This document shows, piece by piece, positions 17,027-26,020 of a DNA stretch of 64,000 bases. The stretch's first letter is position 1; every line of letters begins with the position of its first letter. The translations under genes were made by a program, and so were the position numbers. Below the pieces are notes generated by a model. That model was not told the origin of the DNA. It ran no database searches and saw only the letters and a program-made list of their open reading frames with translations. The DNA comes from CAVUEG01 sp963740525 (GTDB lineage: Bacteria; Actinomycetota; Actinomycetes; Propionibacteriales; Nocardioidaceae): NCBI GenBank assembly GCA_963740525.1, contig CAVUEG010000011.1, positions 138,243-202,242 of the forward strand, written 5' to 3'.

Positions 17027-18615
17027 GTGTCGAGCACGTCCCGCAAGCTCCCTGCCGATGTCCTGGCACACCCCGAGGTTGTCGCGCTCCTGCAGCACGG
17101 CAAGGACCTCGGCCAGGTCTCGGCCCAGGCAGTCCGTGATGCCAGCGAGTCCGCCGCCGTCACCCCCCAGCATCTGCGTGCGCTGCTCCGTCATCTGAGT
17201 GAGGAAGGAGTCTCCGTGGTGGTTTCCGCCGAGGACTCCGGCAAGCGCGCCGTCGCTGCCAGCAAGAGCCGCTCGACCGTCTCGGCCGCCGCCAAGAAGG
17301 CGCCCGCCAAGAAGACGCCCGCGAAGAAGGCTGTCGCCGAGCCCGCCAAGAAGGCACCCGTCAAGAAGGCGGCGGCGAAGAAGGCGACGGCTCCGGCCGC
17401 CAAGTCGGCCCCCGCCAAGGCCGCCCCCGCCAAGGCCGCCCCCGCCAAGAGGCGGCGAAGAAGGCCCCCGCCAAGAAGGCCCCCGCGAAGAAGGCGACCG
17501 AGGCCGTCGAGCCCGCCGTGGAGCCCGTAGCCGCGATCATCGGCCCGGACGGCAAGAAGATCCTGCCCGACGTTCCGGACGAGGAGTTCGAGAAGGACCT
17601 CAAGACCGACCCGGCCTTGAAGGAGGCGGAGGTCGAGGCCCGCGGGTACGTCGTGTCCTCCTCTGACGAGTCCGACGAGCCGGTGCAGCAGGTCATGGTG
17701 GCCGGTGCCACCGCCGACCCGGTCAAGGACTACCTCAAGCAGATCGGCAAGGTTCCGCTGCTCAACGCGGAGATGGAGGTCGAGCTCGCCAAGCGGATCG
17801 AGGCCGGCCTGTTCTCCGAGGAGAAGCTCGCCAAGGGCGGCAAGGTCTCGGCGAAGATGCGCGAAGAGCTGGAGTGGATCTCCGACGACGGCCGACGGGC
17901 GAAGAATCACCTGCTCGAGGCGAACCTGCGACTCGTGGTCTCGCTGGCCAAGCGGTACACCGGTCGCGGCATGCTCTTCCTGGACCTGATCCAGGAGGGC
18001 AACCTCGGTCTGATCCGCGCGGTCGAGAAGTTCGACTACACCAAGGGCTACAAGTTCTCGACGTACGCCACGTGGTGGATCCGCCAGGCGATCACGCGGG
18101 CGATGGCCGACCAGGCGCGCACCATCCGGATCCCCGTGCACATGGTCGAGGTCATCAACAAGCTGGCCAGGGTCCAGCGGCAGATGCTCCAGGACCTGGG
18201 GCGCGAGCCCACGCCGGAGGAGCTCGCCAAGGAGCTCGACATGACCCCGGAGAAGGTCATCGAGGTGCAGAAGTACGGCCGCGAGCCGATCTCCCTGCAC
18301 ACCCCCCTCGGTGAGGACGGCGACTCCGAGTTCGGCGACCTGATCGAGGACTCCGAGGCGATCGTGCCGGCCGACGCGGTGTCGTTCACCCTGCTCCAGG
18401 AGCAGCTGCACGCCGTGCTCGACACCCTCTCCGAGCGTGAGGCGGGTGTCGTCTCCATGCGGTTCGGCCTCACCGACGGCCAGCCCAAGACCCTCGACGA
18501 GATCGGCAAGGTCTACGGCGTCACGCGTGAGCGGATCCGTCAGATCGAGTCGAAGACGATGTCGAAGCTGCGGCACCCGAGCCGCTCGCAGGTCCTGCGC
18601 GACTACCTGGACTGA
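17027..18615 (+). CDS. rpoD: Principal RNA polymerase sigma factor, broken by a one-base frameshift
   Basis: The housekeeping sigma factor (SigA/HrdB type), about 529 aa once one base is restored. Residues ~1-62 are region 1.1 (DVLAHPEVVALLQHGKDLG...HLRALLRHLSEEGV). Next comes a Lys/Ala/Pro-rich linker, then region 1.2 (DPVKDYLKQIGKVPLLNAE), region 2 (NLRLVVSLAKRYTGRGMLFLDLIQEGNLGLIRAVEKFDY), region 3 and region 4 (GKVYGVTRERIRQIESKTMSKLRHPSRS). The N-terminal part is in frame 2 and the rest in frame 1. The switch lies at about 17450 in the repeat GCC AAG (A)AG GCG GCG; one added A joins the frames. Because this gene is essential, a sequencing error is likely. A start at GTG 17518 would lose region 1.1. 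Confidence 0.93.
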
Positions 18616-18704
18616 CCGCTAGCCCACCCCCGGCGGCACTTCCGAGCAGGTCGGGTCGTCCCTAGAGTGGGAGGCTCGAAGCGTCGGACGCGAGGCGGTG
18701 GTTC

Positions 18705-20318
18705 ATGGCCAGCCGTCGTGCGGTGGTGGTCCGCCAGGCGCTCCGCAGCTCGCGACTTCGCCGTCTCCTCGCGGCGTTCCTCATCTTCAACATCGCGGAG
18801 TGGGCGAACTGGATCGCCATCCTGGTCTGGGCCTACGGCCTCGGCGGGGTGCGCTGGGCCAGTGCGGCGGCCCTGATCCAGCTGCTTCCGGCGGCCGTGC
18901 TCGCCTCGCCGGCCGCGGCGCTTTCGTCACGGGTCACCCGCCCCGTCGCGCTCACCCTGGGCTACGGAGCGCAAGGTGTGCTGTACGTCGCCCTGGGAAC
19001 CCTTCTCGCCTGTGACGCCCCGCTCGTCGTCATCGGACTCATCGCCGCCGTGGCGTCGGTGGCCGTCACGTTGACGCGTCCGGTGCACAACGCGATTCTC
19101 CCGGAGATCTCCGACACCACTGAAGAGCTCACTGTGGGCAACTCGGCGTCGGGCGCCGCGGAGGCCGCGGCGATCCTGGTGGGCCCGCTGGCGAGCGGGC
19201 TGTTGATCTCCCTCCTCGGCCCGGGCGGGGTGGTCCTGGTGATGGGTGCCCTGTCGCTCGTGGCCTGCCTGGCGACCGCCTCGCTTCGACGGGTGGACGC
19301 CCGGCCCGTCCCCGTCTCCCGGTCCGGCACCCGCGCCGACAGCCCGGCTCGGAAGGTCCTGCGGGACCCTGCGGCGAGGACGCTCGTGGGCCTCGTAGCC
19401 GCGGAGAACGCGCTCGTCGGCATGATGGACATCCTGTTCGTGGTGCTGGCGCTCGACCTGCTGGGCATGGGTGCGTCGGGCCCGGGAGTCCTCAACTCGG
19501 CGATCGGGCTGGGTGGCCTGGCCGGTGCCACCGTCACCTTCCTCCTGGTGGGTCGCCAGCGGCTGGCACCGATGCTCGTTCTTGGAGGAGTCGTGGCCGG
19601 GCTCGCGTTCGGCCTGGCCGGCTTCGTCTCGGCTCCGGCCGCCGCCGTACTCCTCGTGGCCGTCAGCGGGGCAGGCAAGCTCTTCTTCGACGTCACCACG
19701 CGCACGTTCCTCCAGCGGTCGCTGCCGGACCGGTTGTTGACGGCGGTGTTCGGGCTCAACGAGGCCGTGATGATGGCTGGGCTGGCGATCGGAACCGTGC
19801 TCACCCCGCTCCTGGTGGAGCAGCTCGGCCCGCGCCAGGCCTTCGTGGGCGCCGGCCTCCTGCTCCCACTGACCTCGCTCCTGGCCTGGCCCTACCTTCG
19901 CCGTCACGACACGGGGTCACAGGCACCTGTCGACGTACTCGACCTGCTGCGACGGGTTCCGCTGCTGGGGGTTCTCCCGCCGCGAGTCGTCGAGCGCCTG
20001 GCCCGCGAGGCGATCGAGGTCACCGCGTCCGCGGGGACGACGCTGGTCACGGAGGGAGAGCCCGGGGACCGCTTCTTCGTGATCCGGTCCGGCCGTGTGG
20101 AGGTCAGCCACGGCGATCGGGTGATCCGACAGCTGGGCGAGGGGGACTGGTTCGGTGAGCTGGCACTGCTCCGCGACATTCCTCGTACGGCGACCGTCAC
20201 CGGGCTGTCGGCCACCACCCTCTGTGTCCTCGAACGCGACAGCTTCCTGGCCGCGGTCGCCCCGACGCGGGTGTCGTTGGAGGTCGCGGACGCACACGCG
20301 AGGGAGCACTACCTCTGA
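18705..20318 (+). CDS. MFS transporter fused to a C-terminal cyclic-nucleotide-binding domain
   Basis: A 537-aa fusion. Residues ~18-400 hold about ten to twelve membrane segments of an MFS permease (IFNIAEWANWIAILVWAYGLGG, ..., LNSAIGLGGLAGATVTFLL, FGLNEAVMMAGLAIGTVLTPLLVEQLG). Residues ~415-520 form a CRP-type cNMP-binding domain: FLG-like LLGVLPPRVVERLAREAIEVTASAGTTLVTEGEPGDRFFVIRSGRVEV...RQLGEGDWFGELALLRDIPRTATVTG, which includes the phosphate-binding cassette FGELALLRDIPRTATV. Transport may thus be gated by a cyclic nucleotide, though no substrate can be deduced. TAGAGT at about 18663 may be its -10. It follows rpoD by 89 bp. Confidence 0.88.
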   Translation: MASRRAVVVRQALRSSRLRRLLAAFLIFNIAEWANWIAILVWAYGLGGVRWASAAALIQLLPAAVLASPAAALSSRVTRPVALTLGYGAQGVLYVALGTLLACDAPLVVIGLIAAVASVAVTLTRPVHNAILPEISDTTEELTVGNSASGAAEAAAILVGPLASGLLISLLGPGGVVLVMGALSLVACLATASLRRVDARPVPVSRSGTRADSPARKVLRDPAARTLVGLVAAENALVGMMDILFVVLALDLLGMGASGPGVLNSAIGLGGLAGATVTFLLVGRQRLAPMLVLGGVVAGLAFGLAGFVSAPAAAVLLVAVSGAGKLFFDVTTRTFLQRSLPDRLLTAVFGLNEAVMMAGLAIGTVLTPLLVEQLGPRQAFVGAGLLLPLTSLLAWPYLRRHDTGSQAPVDVLDLLRRVPLLGVLPPRVVERLAREAIEVTASAGTTLVTEGEPGDRFFVIRSGRVEVSHGDRVIRQLGEGDWFGELALLRDIPRTATVTGLSATTLCVLERDSFLAAVAPTRVSLEVADAHAREHYL

Positions 20319-20436
20319 GGTCTGGACCGGTCTTCCACCCCGGATGCAACGGACTTCGGGGGGTCGGCGTCTTGGCTTCAGTGACGTCGCCCGGCGGCAC
20401 CCGCCCTGCGGAAAGAGTAGAGAAGGAAGCAAGATC

Positions 20437-21024
20437 ATGACCCACACGGCCAAGCGCTCACCCGCTCGTGGCCTCGCCACCGTCGGCGCCGCGGCAATCA
20501 GCATCGGCACCCTGGCAGTCGGAGGCACCTCGGCCTTCGCGAGCGAGGTGGCACCCATGGCGACCCAGGCGTTCACGGACGCGCACGGGGACAGCCAGGC
20601 AGGCTCCGACATCCACCGCGTCAAGGTGGTCAACGGCAAGCCGCTGCGCATCGTCATCCGCCACGCCGACCTGGTGCCGTCGTACGAGAGCTCCAACGGG
20701 CTCAAGCTGTTCCTGGACACCGACAAGTCCCGGAAGGGCCCCGAGCTCGTCTTCCTCGCCGGTCTGTTCGAGGGCACTGACTACGGCCTGCTGCGTGCTG
20801 ACGGCTGGAAGCGCAAGAACGACCGCGTGGTCCACTGCAGTCACCGGATGCGTCTCGACTACGACAAGGACACCACCCGGATCAAGATCGGACGGGCCTG
20901 CCTCGACGGTGCCAAGCAGATCCGGGTCGCGGTCCGCACGGCGGGCAAGACCACCGACGGGACCATGGACCACGACTGGCTGTCCGGCCGTCGCGCCTGG
21001 ACCTCGTGGGTGGCCCGACGTTGA
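20437..21024 (+). CDS. Secreted protein of unknown function
   Basis: A 195-aa exported protein. The ATG at 20437 has GAAGGAAG about 7 bp upstream, and residues 1-35 form a signal peptide (basic MTHTAKRSPARG, hydrophobic core, cleavage near AFA|SEVA). The mature part is charged and rich in Lys/Arg/Asp with two cysteines (VHCSHRM, GRACLDG) that could form a disulfide. The motif HADLVPSYES...LKLFLDTDKSRKGPELVFLAG suggests a beta-rich fold; I do not recognise the family. It is convergent with the EamA gene, with its stop directly abutting. Confidence 0.75.
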   Translation: MTHTAKRSPARGLATVGAAAISIGTLAVGGTSAFASEVAPMATQAFTDAHGDSQAGSDIHRVKVVNGKPLRIVIRHADLVPSYESSNGLKLFLDTDKSRKGPELVFLAGLFEGTDYGLLRADGWKRKNDRVVHCSHRMRLDYDKDTTRIKIGRACLDGAKQIRVAVRTAGKTTDGTMDHDWLSGRRAWTSWVARR

Positions 21025-21906
21025 TCAGCCCAGCGCCACCAGCACGACCGCGAGTGCGCAGAGCCCAAGGCCGACGCCTTGGGCTCTGTGCACTCGTTCA
21101 TGGAGAAGCACCGCGGCGAGCAGCACCGTGCTCGCCGGATACAACGAGCTGAGCACGCCGGCAACGGCGAGGTAGCCCTGCTGCGTGGCGAGCAGGAACG
21201 CGCCCGTGGCGACCGTGCCCAGCACGCCGCAGGCGACCGCCCACCAGGCTGCGGAGTCACGAGGGACCCACGCGCCTCCGACGACCGTCGCCAGCGCGAC
21301 CACTGCCGGAACCGACACCAGCTGGGTGAGGGCCAGAGGCCACACTCCCGCGCTGTCCGGCACCTGGCCGAGCGCCGAGAACAGAAGGCCGAATCCGAGC
21401 CCGGCGAGGATCCCGTCGACAAGCCCGTCCGCCAGGCCTGCCGAGGCCTCGGTGGACGACCGGGTCCGGGAGGGCGCCGGGTGGCCGAAGCCGTCGGTGT
21501 CCGCGGGCTCGCGGGCCACCAGCCAGATCGCGGGGAGGGCGAAGCCGATGCCCAGCCACGCGAGCAGCGCCGGGCGCTCGCCACCGATCAGGCCGACCAG
21601 CACCGGCAGCGTGGCTGCCCCCACGGCCGACACCGGGGCCACCACGCCCATCCGGCCGGCCGCGAACCCGCGGTAGAGGAACCCGGCGCCGGCTCCGGAC
21701 CCGAGCCCGGCCAACGCCGCCCAGGCGAAGTCGGCGGGTTGTGGGTCACCCGGGACGACGAGGGCGATCGCCGACGTGCACGCCGTCGCCGCGAGCGAGC
21801 CCACGACCGCCACCGCCCACGCCGACGTACGGCGTGAGACCAGGCCGCCGACGAAGTCGGACAGCCCGTAGGCGAGCGCCGAGAGCAGCGCGAGTGCGAC
21901 TGCCAT
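21025..21906 (-). CDS. EamA/DMT-family transporter
   Basis: A 293-aa membrane protein with about ten predicted helices in two halves, typical of the drug/metabolite transporter (EamA) family: MAVALALLSALAYGLSDFVGGL, LPVLVGLIGGERPALLAWLGIGFALPAIWLV, and in the second half GVLSSLYPASTVLLAAVLLHERVHRAQGVGLGLCALAVVLVALG with the conserved E in LHERV. The substrate is unknown. Its ATG overlaps the stop of the DUF456 gene (TGATG), so the two genes are translationally coupled. Confidence 0.88.
   Translation of the reverse strand: MAVALALLSALAYGLSDFVGGLVSRRTSAWAVAVVGSLAATACTSAIALVVPGDPQPADFAWAALAGLGSGAGAGFLYRGFAAGRMGVVAPVSAVGAATLPVLVGLIGGERPALLAWLGIGFALPAIWLVAREPADTDGFGHPAPSRTRSSTEASAGLADGLVDGILAGLGFGLLFSALGQVPDSAGVWPLALTQLVSVPAVVALATVVGGAWVPRDSAAWWAVACGVLGTVATGAFLLATQQGYLAVAGVLSSLYPASTVLLAAVLLHERVHRAQGVGLGLCALAVVLVALG
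21061..21086. terminator. Hairpin at the end of two convergent genes
   Basis: A perfect 10-bp inverted repeat (GAGCCCAAGG at 21061-21070 and its complement at 21077-21086) with a 6-base centre. It lies 37 bp beyond the stop of the secreted-protein gene but inside the last codons of the convergent EamA gene. It may terminate plus-strand transcription. No T-tract is present. Confidence 0.4.
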
Positions 21907-22382
21907 CAGGTGAGCAGTACGCCGAGAGCCCAGGTCGCCGCCGCCAGCAGAGCGGCCGCGAGCTCGACGAGCAGCGAGACACCCACGGCCTTCACCGCGA
22001 GCACGGTCGAGGGCCAGGCCCGGTCGGTGCCGAGCCGGCGGGCCTCGGCGAGGTAGACGCCGAGCACGAACCCCAGCACCAGACCGACGACCGGGACGAC
22101 GAAGAACCCCACGACACCGAGGACGGCGCCAGCCGCCAACGAGCTCATCGGCACGCCGGCCTCCTTGAGCCGCCGGCCCGGGACGAGGTACTTCACGATC
22201 GTGCCGACGGCGAGGAAGACGACGGCGGTCGAGGCGAACAGCCACGCGGCCGTGGAGCCGTCAGCGGCGGCCCAGACCACCACGGCGGCCAGGATCAGAG
22301 CGCTCCCGGGCAGCACCGGCACCACGACACCGACCAGGCCGACGGCGATCGTCAGTCCGACGAGGAGCTCGAGGAAGGTCAC
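21906..22382 (-). CDS. DUF456 domain-containing membrane protein
   Basis: A 158-aa hydrophobic protein of the DUF456 family, with an opening GVVVPVLPGSALILAAVVVWA and a later glycine-rich stretch GAVLGVVGFFVVPVVGLVLGFVLGVYLAE that resembles glycine-zipper membrane segments. It has four or five membrane helices. The start is GTG 22382. Its stop overlaps the EamA start. The function is unknown. A terminator-like hairpin separates it from DUF7455 upstream. Confidence 0.85.
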   Translation of the reverse strand: MTFLELLVGLTIAVGLVGVVVPVLPGSALILAAVVVWAAADGSTAAWLFASTAVVFLAVGTIVKYLVPGRRLKEAGVPMSSLAAGAVLGVVGFFVVPVVGLVLGFVLGVYLAEARRLGTDRAWPSTVLAVKAVGVSLLVELAAALLAAATWALGVLLT

Positions 22383-22415
22383 CGGCCCACCCTGTCACGA
22401 CCCGGACGCACGAGA

Positions 22416-22438
22416 CCCCGGACCGTCTCGGTCCGGGG
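22416..22438 (-). terminator. Terminator downstream of the DUF7455 gene
   Basis: A perfect 10-bp stem (CCCCGGACCG at 22416-22425 and CGGTCCGGGG at 22429-22438) with a TCT loop lies 30 bp past the stop of the DUF7455 gene on the minus strand and 34 bp before the DUF456 start. There is no clear T-run, which is usual in this GC range. Confidence 0.6.
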
Positions 22439-22467
22439 CCTGGTGGTGGTCTGTTGCTTGTCCCAGG

Positions 22468-22701
22468 TCAGTGCTCGTCGGGCGGCGCAACGGCCGGCGA
22501 CTCGCTGAGCTTGTCGGTTTCGTCATGGACGTGGACGGCGACCTCGCGAAGCTTGTCACCGTGCTCGCGTGCGTGGTGGGCGCAGAAGAGCAGATCACCA
22601 CCACCGGTGAGCTCGACGCGCAGGTAGGCCTGGGCACCGCACCGGTCGCAACGATCGAGCGCCGTGAGCGTGGCTCCACTCGGGGCAACTGCTGTGGTCA
22701 C
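22468..22701 (-). CDS. DUF7455 family small zinc-ribbon-like protein
   Basis: A 77-aa protein with two metal-binding-type pairs, LDRCDRCGAQAYLRV and LLFCAHHAREHGDKL (CxxC plus CxHH), in an otherwise acidic/histidine-rich chain. This matches the small actinobacterial DUF7455 proteins often found near hrdB/rpoD and the second type II topoisomerase, which is the context here. The GTG start at 22701 is preceded by AAAGGG. The function is unknown; binding to RNA polymerase or nucleic acid is only a guess. Confidence 0.8.
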   Translation of the reverse strand: MTTAVAPSGATLTALDRCDRCGAQAYLRVELTGGGDLLFCAHHAREHGDKLREVAVHVHDETDKLSESPAVAPPDEH

Positions 22702-23058
22702 GTGAGGCCCTTTCTTCCAGGTGTCTTGCTCAAGGTAGCGGTACCGGCCAAATTCCCCGGTATTGCTCCGCCTGTGCCAGACACAACATCCAATCACGTC
22801 AGATGTTTCCCAGCCCGGCCGGTTCCCACACTGAGACCGTGGTGATCTGGCACACGCTGTTCGTCACCTAGTCTGACGCGGATGGGTGGTTCCGGGTTGC
22901 CTTTCGTCGAAGACTTGGGCGATCCGTGTCCGCATCGTGACTTGTGGACATCTTGAACCCGTCCTGCCCCGTTGTCGGGCAGCGTGGCGTTTCCGGGCTC
23001 CCGGCGTGTCGCGGGTAGATTTGGCCGGCAGAGACCACAGCGACGGATGAGGAGTCAC
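22702..23058. other. 357-bp divergent intergenic region upstream of the topoisomerase B gene
   Basis: No gene is evident. It must hold the minus-strand promoter of DUF7455 (a TTGTGT...CAATAC pair 17 bp apart can be read on that strand) and the plus-strand promoter of the topoisomerase gene (a TAGATT at 23016-23021 is the best -10). A perfect 9-bp inverted repeat, TGTGCCAGA (22773-22781) and TCTGGCACA (22846-22854), spans 82 bp and could be a looped operator or be chance. Confidence 0.5.
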
Positions 23059-25149
23059 GTGGCAGCCCGCACGGCCGGAGGAAGCACCATCGACAACGCG
23101 TACAACGCCCAGCATCTGCTCGTCCTCGAGGGCCTCGAGGCGGTGCGCAAGCGGCCGGGCATGTACATCGGCTCGACGGACACCCGGGGGCTGATGCACT
23201 GTCTGTGGGAGATCATCGACAACGGGGTGGACGAGGCGCTCGCCGGTGCGGCGCACCGGATCGAGGTCACCCTGCACCCGGACGGGTCGGCGGAGGTCCA
23301 CGACGACGGGCGGGGAATCCCCGTGGACCGGGAGCCCAAGACGGGGCTTCCCGGCGTCGAGGTCATCTTCACCAAGCTGCACGCCGGCGGGAAGTTCGGC
23401 GGCGGATCGTACGTCGCGACCGGCGGCCTGCACGGTGTCGGTGCCTCCGTGGTCAACGCCCTCTCCTCACGCCTGGACGTCGATGTCGAACGGGCTCCCT
23501 CGATCCAGGGCATGTCGTTCCAGCGCGGTGCCCCGGGCGTGTTCGCCGGTGAGGGTCCGACCGCGCCGTTCTCGGCACAGTCCGGGCTGACCCGGAAGGG
23601 CGCCCGCGTGAAGAAGGGGGTCACCGGCACCCTGATCCGGTTCTGGCCGGACCGCCAGATCTTCACCAAGGACGCCTCGTTCGTGTACGACGAGCTGCTG
23701 ACGCGCGCCCGGCAGACCTCGTTCATCGTGCCCGGCCTCGAGCTCGTGATCCGAGACCTGCGAGGAGACGAGCCGCAGCAGGAGAGCTTCAAGCACGACG
23801 GCGGCATCACGGAGTTCTGCGAGTACCTCGCGGTGGGGGAGCCGGTCACCGAGGTACTGCGACTCCAGGGCTCCGAGACGTTCACCGAGACCGTGCCGCT
23901 GCTCGACGACCACGGCCACATGACGCCCCAGGACGTCGAGCGTGAGCTCATCGTCGACGTCGCGGTGCGGTGGGGCATGGGCTACGACACCGAGCTGCGC
24001 TCCTTCGTGAACGTGATCGCCACTCCCAAGGGAGGCACGCACGTCAGCGGGTTCGAGCAGGCCGTGACGAAGACGTTCAACGACGTACTCCGCTCCTCGA
24101 AGGCGCTGAAGGTCAACGACAGCGACGTGGTGAAGGACGACGTCCTCGAAGGGATGACCGCGGTGGTCACCGTGCGGCTGGCGGAGCCCCAGTTCGAGGG
24201 TCAGACCAAGGAGGTGCTGGGCACACCGGCCGCCCGGGGCATCGTCCGCAAGGTCGTCACCTCCGAGCTGAAGTCGTTCCTGACGTCAAGCAAGCGTGGG
24301 GAGAAGGCCCAGGCCAAGCTGGTGATGGAGAAGGTCGTCGGTGCCGCCCGCACCCGGATCGCGGCCCGCCAGCACAAGGAGACCCAGCGCCGGAAGAACG
24401 CCCTCGAGTCCTCGGCCCTGCCGGCCAAGCTGGCCGACTGCCGCTCCAACGACATCGAGCGCAGCGAGCTGTTCATCGTGGAGGGCGACTCGGCCCTGGG
24501 GACCGCCAAGCTGGCCCGCAACTCCGAGTTCCAGGCCCTGCTCCCGATCCGGGGCAAGATCCTCAACGTCCAGAAGGCCTCGGTCGGGGACATGCTGAAG
24601 AACACCGAGTGTGCCTCGATCATCCAGGTGGTCGGCGCCGGCTCGGGACGCACCTTCGACCTGGACGCCCGGCGCTACGGCCGGATCATCTTCATGGCCG
24701 ACGCCGACTCCGACGGCGCCCACATCCGCTGCCTGCTCGCGACGCTCTTCTTCAAGTACATGCCCGGCCTGATCGAGGACGGCCGCGTCTACAGCGCAGT
24801 GCCGCCGCTGCACCGGATCGAGCTGACGAACCCCAAGAAGGGGATGGAGAAGTACCTCTACACCTACTCCGACAACGAGCTGCAGCGAAGGCTGGCCGAG
24901 CTGTCGAAGAAGGGCGTGCGGTGGAAGGACCCGGTCCAGCGCTACAAGGGGCTCGGCGAGATGGATGCCGACCAGCTGGCCGAGACGACGATGGATCCCC
25001 GCCACCGCACGCTGCGCCGGATCACCGCCGACGACGCCGACTCCGCGGCACGGGTCTTCGAGCTGCTGATGGGCTCCGAGGTGGCGCCACGCAAGGAGTT
25101 CATCGTGCAGGGTGCCTACGAAGTCGACGCCGAGGCGATCGACGCCTAG
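23059..25149 (+). CDS. parE: Type IIA DNA topoisomerase, subunit B (ParE/GyrB-like)
   Basis: A 696-aa ATPase subunit. The GHKL ATPase has EIIDNGVDEALAG, VHDDGRGIPVD and ATGGLHGVGASVVNALSSR. The TOPRIM domain has FIVEGDSALGTAKLARNSEFQALLPIRGKILNV and MADADSDGAHIR, and the C-terminal RYKGLGEMDADQLAETTMDP is present. EGDSALG in place of EGDSAGG is typical of the second, actinomycete topoisomerase IV-like enzyme rather than the replication-origin gyrB. The GTG at 23059 is chosen because GAGGAG lies 4-5 bp upstream; the ATG at 23047 contains that site. Its partner A subunit is at 32642-35119 on the opposite strand. Confidence 0.93.
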   Translation: MAARTAGGSTIDNAYNAQHLLVLEGLEAVRKRPGMYIGSTDTRGLMHCLWEIIDNGVDEALAGAAHRIEVTLHPDGSAEVHDDGRGIPVDREPKTGLPGVEVIFTKLHAGGKFGGGSYVATGGLHGVGASVVNALSSRLDVDVERAPSIQGMSFQRGAPGVFAGEGPTAPFSAQSGLTRKGARVKKGVTGTLIRFWPDRQIFTKDASFVYDELLTRARQTSFIVPGLELVIRDLRGDEPQQESFKHDGGITEFCEYLAVGEPVTEVLRLQGSETFTETVPLLDDHGHMTPQDVERELIVDVAVRWGMGYDTELRSFVNVIATPKGGTHVSGFEQAVTKTFNDVLRSSKALKVNDSDVVKDDVLEGMTAVVTVRLAEPQFEGQTKEVLGTPAARGIVRKVVTSELKSFLTSSKRGEKAQAKLVMEKVVGAARTRIAARQHKETQRRKNALESSALPAKLADCRSNDIERSELFIVEGDSALGTAKLARNSEFQALLPIRGKILNVQKASVGDMLKNTECASIIQVVGAGSGRTFDLDARRYGRIIFMADADSDGAHIRCLLATLFFKYMPGLIEDGRVYSAVPPLHRIELTNPKKGMEKYLYTYSDNELQRRLAELSKKGVRWKDPVQRYKGLGEMDADQLAETTMDPRHRTLRRITADDADSAARVFELLMGSEVAPRKEFIVQGAYEVDAEAIDA

Positions 25150-25151
25150 CG

Positions 25152-25685
25152 CTACGGGCAGACGACCGCGGGGTTCCAGTCCGCGAAAAGCCCGTTCGTG
25201 TTGGTCTCCCAGGCCCAGACGTGCAGCTCGTAGAAGGGCGGCAGACCGTAGCGGTTGCCAGCCGGCACCAGCTCGAACTTCTGGCCGAACAGCTTCGGGG
25301 GCTGCTTTCCGTAGGCCGAGTGCCAGGCGTCGGCGAGGACGACGTACTCCAGGGCAGCGAGATGCAGGTTGCCGTCGGCGTCCGGGCGGTAGACCAGTGC
25401 TTCAGGCGCGAGGGCGTTGATCTCGGGGTCGCCGACCAGCGCGCCCTTGACGTAGTGGATGCCCATGCCCCCGGCCGGGTTGTCGATGCAGGCGATGCCG
25501 GCGGCGTCGGTGAGCTCGCCGTAGCCGGCGGCCCGGGCGTTGCTGACGTCGTGGTACGCCGCGGTCGCGTAGCGAGCGTCGTCGAGGGGCTGGCCCCCAC
25601 GCTCGGCGGATGCCATCGAGCTGCCGGCGGCGACGAGCGCGCACCCGGCCAGGGCGACGAGCGCCGCCCGGGTGCGGGTGCTCAC
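25152..25685 (-). CDS. Secreted protein of unknown function
   Basis: A 177-aa exported protein from GTG 25685, which overlaps the DUF4242 stop (GTGA). Residues 1-28 form a signal peptide (RTRAALVALAGCALVAAGSSMASA). The mature region has two cysteines (GIACIDNPAGG and the terminal PAVVCP), a GGMGIHYVKG motif and aromatic/histidine residues (ALEYVVLADAWHSAYG, YELHVWAWETN). I recognise the pattern as recurring in actinobacteria but not the function. It ends 2 bp from the convergent topoisomerase stop. Context suggests it is co-expressed with DUF4242 and possibly under the LAL regulator. Confidence 0.75.
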   Translation of the reverse strand: MSTRTRAALVALAGCALVAAGSSMASAERGGQPLDDARYATAAYHDVSNARAAGYGELTDAAGIACIDNPAGGMGIHYVKGALVGDPEINALAPEALVYRPDADGNLHLAALEYVVLADAWHSAYGKQPPKLFGQKFELVPAGNRYGLPPFYELHVWAWETNTNGLFADWNPAVVCP

Positions 25686-25933
25686 GACCCCTCCTGGACC
25701 AGGTGGACCTCGTCGGCCACGAGCCCGTGTGCCTCGCGGTGCACGGTGTTCGCGGCGTCGGGGGAGGGCGCCTCGACGAGGCAGAAGACCTTGGCGTCGG
25801 TCTCGTCGACCCAGTAGCGCAGGTAGCGGACCTCGTACTTGTCCTGGGTCTGGAGATCGGCCTCGTGGGCCTTGGCGACGTCGTCCATCGTGACGCCGGG
25901 CTGAAGGTGGTGCACGTCCATGTAGAGCGGCAT
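25682..25933 (-). CDS. DUF4242 domain-containing protein
   Basis: An 83-aa protein matching the DUF4242 ferredoxin-like family: MPLYMDVHHLQPGVTMDDVAKAHEADLQTQDKYEV..YLRYWVDETDAKVFCLVEAPS..AANTVHREAHGLVADEV. The conserved D-x-H-H and C-x-x-E-AP residues near H8/H9 and C51 could bind metal, as suggested for the family. GAGGCATC-type sequence precedes the ATG. It overlaps the secreted-protein gene and lies 87 bp after the LAL-type regulator on the same strand. Confidence 0.88.
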   Translation of the reverse strand: MPLYMDVHHLQPGVTMDDVAKAHEADLQTQDKYEVRYLRYWVDETDAKVFCLVEAPSPDAANTVHREAHGLVADEVHLVQEGS

Positions 25934-26020
25934 GGGATGCCTCCTGTGTCGGTTCCGTGGGTTCTTCGGACGCGACGAAACTAGGCCGGAGGCAGGCTGC
26001 GGGGGATCGGGAGCGGCTCC

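Noticed and set aside
17518..18615. A shorter sigma factor starting at GTG 17518
   Set aside because: The upstream frame encodes region 1.1 and the linker of the same protein; one missing base explains the break better than a short form.
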